Below, one piece after another: positions 58,783-64,000 of a DNA stretch of 64,000 bases (positions are counted from its first letter, which is position 1; every line of letters begins with the position of its first letter). The position numbers and the translations under genes are program-made. The notes beneath the pieces are model-generated. The model did not search any database and was not told the origin of the DNA. It was given only the letters and a program-made list of their open reading frames with translations. The stretch comes from Pleurodeles waltl. Lineage: Eukaryota; Chordata; Amphibia; Caudata; Salamandridae. The stretch is from the NCBI RefSeq assembly GCF_031143425.1, contig NC_090445.1, positions 1,192,726,691-1,192,790,690 on the forward strand. The letters run 5' to 3'.

Positions 58783-61467
58783 TGTAAGGAAATGCCTCCT
58801 TGGCATGGTTGCCCCCTGACTTTTTGCCTTTGCTGATGCTATGTTTACAATTGAAAGTGTGCTGAGGCCTGCTAACCAGGCCCCAGCACCAGTGTTCTTT
58901 CCCTAACCTGTACTTTTGTATCCACAATTGGCAGACCCTGGCATCCAGATAAGTCCCTTGTAACTGGTACTTCTAGTACCAAGGGCCCTGATGCCAAGGA
59001 AGGTCTCTAAGGGCTGCAGCATGTCTTATGCCACCCTGGAGACCTCTCACTCAGCACAGACACACTGCTTGCCAGCTTGTGTGCGCTAGTGAGGACAAAA
59101 CGAGTAAGTCGACATGGCACTCCCCTCAGGGTGCCATGCCAGCCTCTCACTGCCTATGCAGTATAGGTAAGACACCCCTCTAGCAGGCCTTACAGCCCTA
59201 AGGCAGGGTGCACTATACCATAGGTGAGGGTACCAGTGCATGAGCATGGTACCCCTACAGTGTCTAAACAAAACCTTAGACATTGTAAGTGCAGGGTAGC
59301 CATAAGAGTATATGGTCTGGGAGTTTGTCAAACACGAACTCCACAGCACCATAATGGCTACACTGAAAACTGGGAAGTTTGGTATCAAACTTCTCAGCAC
59401 AATAAATGCACACTGATGCCAGTGTACATTTTATTGTAAAATACACCACAGAGGGCACCTTAGAGGTGCCCCCTGAAACTTAACCGACTATCTGTGTAGG
59501 CTGACTAGTTTTAGCAGCCGGCCACAAACCGAGACATGTTGCTGGCCCCATGGGGAGAGTGCCTTTGTCACTCTGAGGCCAGTAACAAAGCCTGCACTGG
59601 GTGGAGATGCTAACACCTCTCCCAGGCAGGAATTGTCACACCTGGCGGTGAGCCTCAAAGGCTCACCTCCTTTGTGCCAACCCAGCAGGACACTCCAGCT
59701 AGTGGAGTTGCCCGCCCCCTCCGGCCAGGCCCCACTTTTGGCGGCAAGGCCGGAGAAAATAATGAGAAAAACAAGGAGGAGTCACTGGCCAGTCAGGACA
59801 GCCCCTAAGGTGTCCTGAGCTGAGGTGACTCTGACTTTTAGAAATCCTCCATCTTGCAGATGGAGGATTCCCCCAATAGGGTTAGGATTGTGACCCCCTC
59901 CCCTTGGGAGGAGGCACAAAGAGGGTGTACCCACCCTCAGGGCTAGTAGCCATTGGCTACTAACCCCCCAGACCTAAACACGCCCTTAAATTTAGTATTT
60001 AAGGGCTACCCTGAACCCTAGAAAATTAGATTCCTGCAACTACAAGAAGAAGGACTGCCTAGCTGAAAACCCCTGCAGAGGAAGACCAGAAGACAACAAC
60101 TGCCTTGGCTCCAGAAACTCACCGGCCTGTCTCCTGCCTTCCAAAGATCCTGCTCCAGCGACGCCTTCCAAAGGGACCAGCGACCTCGACATCCTCTGAG
60201 GACTGCCCCTGCTTCGAAAAGACAAGAAACTCCCGAGGACAGCGGACCTGCTCCAAGAAAAGCTGCAACTTTGTTTCCAGCAGCTTTAAAGAACCCTGCA
60301 AGCTCCCCGCAAGAAGCGTGAGACTTGTAACACTGCACCCGGCGACCCCGACTCGGCTGGTGGCGATCCAACACCTCAGGAGGGACCCCAGGACTACTCT
60401 AAGACTGTGAGTACAAAAACCTGTCCCCCCTGAGCCCCCACAGCGCCGCCTGCAGAGGGAAATCCCGAGGCTTCCCCTGACCGCGACTCTTTGAACCTAA
60501 AGTCCCGACGCCTGGGAGAGACCCTGCACCCGCAGCCCCCAGGACCTGAAGGACCGGACTTTCACTGGAGAAGTGACCCCCAGGAGTCCCTCTCCCTTGC
60601 CCAAGTGGAGGTTTCCCCGAGGAATCCCCCCCTTGCCTGCCGGCAGCGCTGAAGAGATCCCGAGATCTCTCATAGACTAACATTGAAAACCCGACGCTGG
60701 TTTCTACACTGCACCCGGCCGCCCCCGCGCTGCTGAGGGTGAAATTTCTGTGTGGACTTGTGTCCCCCCCGGTGCCCTACAAAACCCCCCTGGTCTGCCC
60801 TCCGAAGACGCGGGTACTTACCTGCAAGCAGACCGGAACCGGGGCACCCCCTTCTCTCCATTCTAGCCTATGTGTTTTGGGCACCACTTTGAACTCTGCA
60901 CCTGACCGGCCCTGAGCTGCTGGTGTGGTGACTTTGGGGTTGCTCTGAACCCCCAACGGTGGGCTACCTTGGACCAAGAACTAAGCCCTGTAAGTGCCTT
61001 ACTTACCTGGTAAAACTAACAAATACTTACCTCCCCTAGGAACTGTGAAAATTGCACTGTGTCCACTTTTAAAACAGCTATTGGTGAATAACTTGAAAAG
61101 TATACATGCAATTTTGATGATTTGAAGTTCCTAAAGTACTTACCTGCAATACCTTTCGAATGAGATATTACATGTAGAATTTGAACCTGTGGTTCTTAAA
61201 ATAAACTAAGAAAAGATATTTTTCTATATAAAAACCTATTGGCTGGATTTGTCTCTGAGTGTGTGTACCTCATTTATTGTCTATGTGTATGTACAACAAA
61301 TGCTTAACACTACTCCTTGGATAAGCCTACTGCTCGACCACACTACCACAAAATAGAGCATTAGTATTATCTATTTTTACCACTATTTTACCTCTAAGGG
61401 GAACCCTTGGACTCTGTGCATGCTATTCCTTACTTTGAAATAGCACATACAGAGCCAACTTCCTACA
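58783..61467 (+). repeat. Gypsy B 3' LTR (2,685 bp)
   Basis: Near-identical to 51,025-53,709. The duplicated TATA box lies at 59,996 and AATAAA at 61,200-61,205. Confidence 0.97.
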
Positions 61468-61472
61468 TAATG
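61468..61472. repeat. Target duplication TAATG, right copy
   Basis: Pairs with 51,020-51,024. Confidence 0.95.
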
Positions 61473-63126
61473 CAAGAGCTCACCAGAGTTCCTCTGCATC
61501 TCCCTCTTCACCTTCTGCCAAAGGATCGACCGCTGACTGCTCAGGACGCCTGCAAAACCGCAACAAAGTAGCAAGATGACTACTAGCAACCTTGTATCGC
61601 CTCATCCTGCCGGCTTTCTCGACTGTTTCCAGGTGGTGCATGCTCTGGGGTTAGCCTGCCTCCTCCCTGCACCAGGAGCTCTGAAGAAATCTCCTGTGGG
61701 TTGACGGAATCCTCCCCCTGCTAGCGCAGGCACCAAAAGACTGCAACACTGGTCCTCTGGGTCCCCTCTCATCGTGACGAGCGTGGTTTCTGGAACTCAG
61801 CAACACTGTCCAAGTGGCTCCCACAGTCCAGTGACTCTTCAGTCCAAGTTTGGTGGAGGTAAGTCCTTGCCTCCCCATGCTAGACTGCATTACCGGGTAC
61901 CGCGTGATGTGCAGCTGCTCCGGCTCCTGTGCACTCTTCCAGGATATCCTTTGTGCACAGCCAAGCCTGGGTCCCCGACACTCTATCCTGCAGTGCACAC
62001 CCTTCTGAGTTGTCCTCTGGTGTCGTGGGACTCCCTTTTGTGACTTCACATGGACTTCAGTTCACTTTCCTTCCAAGTGCCTGTTCAGGTACTTTTGCAT
62101 GTGCCTGCTTCTGTGGGGGCTCCCTGAGTTGCTGGGCACCCCCTCTGTCTCTTCCTCCAAGTGGCGACATCCTGGTCCCTCCTGGGCCATAGCAGCACCC
62201 AAAAACTTCTACTGTAACCCTTGCAGCTAGCAAGGCTTGTTTGCGGTCTTTCTGCGTGGGAATACTTGTGCATGCTTCATCCCGACGTGGGACATCCATC
62301 TTCCAAAGGAGAAGTCCCTAGCTTTCTTCTTTCTTGCAGAACTCCAAGCTTCTTCCATCCGGTGGCAGCTTCCTTGCACCCGCAGCTGGCATTTCCTGGG
62401 CTCCTGCCCACTCTCAACACTGTTGCGACTATTGGACTTGGTCCCCTTGTCTTACAGGTACTCAGGTCTGGAAATCCACTGTTGTTGCATTGCTGGTGTT
62501 TGTTCTTCCTGCAGAATCCCCCTATCACGACTTCTGTGCTCTCTGGGGGTAGTAGGTGCACTTTACACCTACCTTTCAGGGTCTTGGGGTGGGCTATTTT
62601 TCTAACCCTCACTGTTTTCTTACAGTCCCAGTGACCCTCTACAAGCTCACATAGGTTTGGGGTCCATTCGTGGTTCGCATTCCACTTTTGGAGTATATGG
62701 TTTGTGTTGCCCCTATACCTATGTGCTCCTATTGCAATCTATTGTAATTCTACACTGTTTGCATTACTTTTCTTGCTATTACTTACCTAAGTTTGGTTTG
62801 TGTACATATATCTTGTGTATATAACTTCTCCTCATACTGAGGGTACTCACTGATATACTTTTGGCATACTGTCATAAAAATAAAGTACCTTTATTTTTAG
62901 TAATTCTGTGTATTGTGTTTTCTTATGATGTTGTGCATATGACACCAGTGGTATAGTAGGAGCTTTACATGCCTCCTAGTTCAGCCTAAGCTGCTTTGCC
63001 ATAGCTACCTTCTCTATCAGCCTAAGCTGCTAGAAACACCTCTTCTACACTAATAAGGGATAACTGGACCAGGCACAAGGTGTAAGTACCTCTGGTACCC
63101 ACTACAAGCCAGGCCAGCCTCCTACA
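61473..63126 (+). repeat. Gypsy A 3' LTR, right piece
   Basis: Resumes 'caagagctc' and continues colinear with 42,782-44,437, including the candidate donor GAG|GTAAGT near 61,859, the TTTTCTTACAG acceptor near 62,626, the poly(A) hairpin at 62,876-62,898 and the CTCCTACA terminus. Confidence 0.95.
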
Positions 63127-63208
63127 GGGTGACAATGAAGGTGGTAAAAGATGAGCAGTGAGCATGCATGACAATACATTATGGTGATATTTTTGTGTTG
63201 TGACCTAC

Positions 63209-63572
63209 CAGACTCAACTCCCCCAGGTATTCCTGCAAGCCCTCAGGAGACAGGATGGCTAAAACGTTCTCCTCCCAGGATGTGAGTTGTAAGGGCGGAG
63301 GTGGGGCCCACTGCCAGTCTTCTGGACAACCAGCTGGTTCCTGGATGCCATGGACCTTCCCCTGAGGTCGTTCCACCTTTTCCTGTCGTCCCTTGTGCGT
63401 GGGGTGGGGCCTACAGGATTCAATCTGTTGACTATCCTTTGCCAAATTTCCATTTTCTTGGTGATAGTAGCGTGATGGACTTGGGCTCCAAATAAATATG
63501 GCTTGACTCATGATTTCATCCACCATGACTCAACTCATCCTCAGTGGAACAGAGATTTGTTGGGGGTGACAT
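63209..63572 (-). pseudogene. Harbinger Myb1 exon 1, H4 copy
   Basis: The ATG at 63,572 aligns with the Myb1 start of H1 and H3, followed by a stop and shifted frames. Recognisable pieces: VMVDEIMSQ, KMEIWQRIVNRLNPVG, PTPRTRDDRKRWNDLRG, a proline-containing linker and SWEENVLAILSPEGLQEYLG, ending at donor CTG|GTAGGT (63,208). The partner exon is at 39,457-38,641; Gypsy A lies in the intron between them. Its promoter is cut off by the LTR at 63,664. Confidence 0.75.
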
Positions 63573-63663
63573 GATGGGGACAAAAAAATAAGTGGTGGGA
63601 AATGAAAAGGTGAGGATGAGTTTATGGGGTTGGGAAGTGCAAATGGATGTGATTGGAAATAGG

Positions 63664-64000
63664 AGGTGTTTAATCTTCCTTCCAGGGCTATTTAGGGTCT
63701 CTCTCTCTTGGGTGGTTCCTCAGGTTTGGATTGCAAGACTCCAGCAGGAATTCTCTGCACTCTCTACTTTGACTTCCAAAGAAACTGCATCTGGACGCTC
63801 AAGGACACGACAAGCTGCAACAAAGAAGCAAGATGACTACTGCAACATTGTATCAACAGCTCCTTCTAGCATCTGCAACATTTCACCAGTCGTACATCCC
63901 CTGAGGACAGCCCATCTTCAGCCTGCATCAGAAAGAAGAATGAGTCTCCCTTGGGGTGAAGGAGTCACTCCCATGTTCTACAGATACCAACAGCAATGAT
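63664..64000 (+). mobile_element. Family C-type LTR, partial, runs off the window
   Basis: 'GGCTATTTAGGGTCTCT' (TATA-like box at 63,689) and the following 300 bp match LTR C from 5,940 onward. The left 900 bp or so of the LTR are missing, so it is truncated at its junction with H4. Confidence 0.75.

Larger units (their letters stand above)
51025..61467 (+). mobile_element. Gypsy B (Gmr1-type), complete 10,443 bp
   Basis: Complete LTR retrotransposon with 2,685-bp LTRs (51,025-53,709 and 58,783-61,467), primer-site-like leader, one open gag-pol frame, G-rich tract and a perfect 5-bp target duplication. I saw only two LTR differences (52,590 T/C and 53,045 T/C, left copy first). Equal LTR length and the open frame point to a very recent insertion. 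No envelope gene. Confidence 0.97.
41439..63126 (+). mobile_element. Gypsy A (Gmr1-type LTR retrotransposon), split by Gypsy B
   Basis: Starts TGTAGGAAAG at 41,439 and ends CTCCTACA at 63,126. The 5-bp target duplication GGGTG is present at 41,434-41,438 and 63,127-63,131. Without the 10.4-kb Gypsy B insertion it is about 11.2 kb: 5' LTR 2,999 bp, internal region 44,438-49,680, and a 3' LTR of about the same length in two pieces. In the first 190 bp the two LTRs differ at about seven sites, so this insertion is clearly older than Gypsy B. Confidence 0.95.
22700..63660 (-). mobile_element. Harbinger copy H4 (reverse), split by two large insertions
   Basis: Parts in reverse order: Myb1 exon 1 (63,572-63,209), Myb1 exon 2 (39,457-38,641), convergent transposase (about 28,960-29,900, +), Myb2 (28,194-23,309). 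A piggyBac (30,046-37,561) sits between the transposase and Myb1 3' ends; Gypsy A (41,439-63,126, with Gypsy B inside) sits in the Myb1 intron. Without these, H4 would be about 11-12 kb. Neither terminal repeat is visible: the right end is cut by an LTR at about 63,664, the left end is estimated. H4 is more diverged than H1-H3. Confidence 0.75.

Overview
This is an animal nuclear genome window made almost entirely of transposable elements. I found no host gene, rRNA or tRNA. The mix (Gmr1-type Ty3/Gypsy elements with multi-kilobase LTRs, several decayed Harbinger copies, a large piggyBac and an L1), with nested insertions, fits a very large vertebrate genome. A salamander or newt is my best guess; the species is inferred, not shown.

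Layout. 1-497: 3' end of a Gypsy LTR (family A). 498-about 4,975: L1-like LINE on the minus strand, cut inside its reverse transcriptase. 4,979-7,688: LTR of a related family (C) plus its primer-site leader. 7,690-16,002: two Harbinger copies in opposite orientation (H1 +, H2 -), ending in a second C-type LTR fragment that H2 entered at a TTA. 16,191-about 22,500: a third Harbinger (H3, +). About 22,700-63,660: a fourth and older Harbinger (H4, -), split by two large insertions. The first is a piggyBac at 30,046-37,561 with TTAA target duplications, carrying two internal tandem arrays. The second is Gypsy A at 41,439-63,126 (target duplication GGGTG), whose own 3' LTR is split by Gypsy B at 51,025-61,467 (target duplication TAATG). 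63,664-64,000: start of another C-type LTR.

The best preserved unit is Gypsy B. It has one unbroken 1,592-codon gag-pol frame between two 2,685-bp LTRs in which I saw only two differences. The domain order is Gag, protease, integrase, reverse transcriptase, RNase H. Integrase before RT marks the Gmr1 group of Ty3/Gypsy elements. Gypsy A has the same order but is broken by several frameshifts and stops.

The Harbinger copies share an unusual plan when read together: a NAIF1-like Myb/SANT gene (here Myb1), a convergent DDE transposase, and a second, MYPOP-like Myb/SANT gene (Myb2) divergent from the transposase. Every copy is damaged, but H2, H3 and H4 all keep the same three-gene order and matching splice sites. 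Relative age: H4 first, then Gypsy A and the piggyBac in H4 (mutual order unknown), then Gypsy B inside A.
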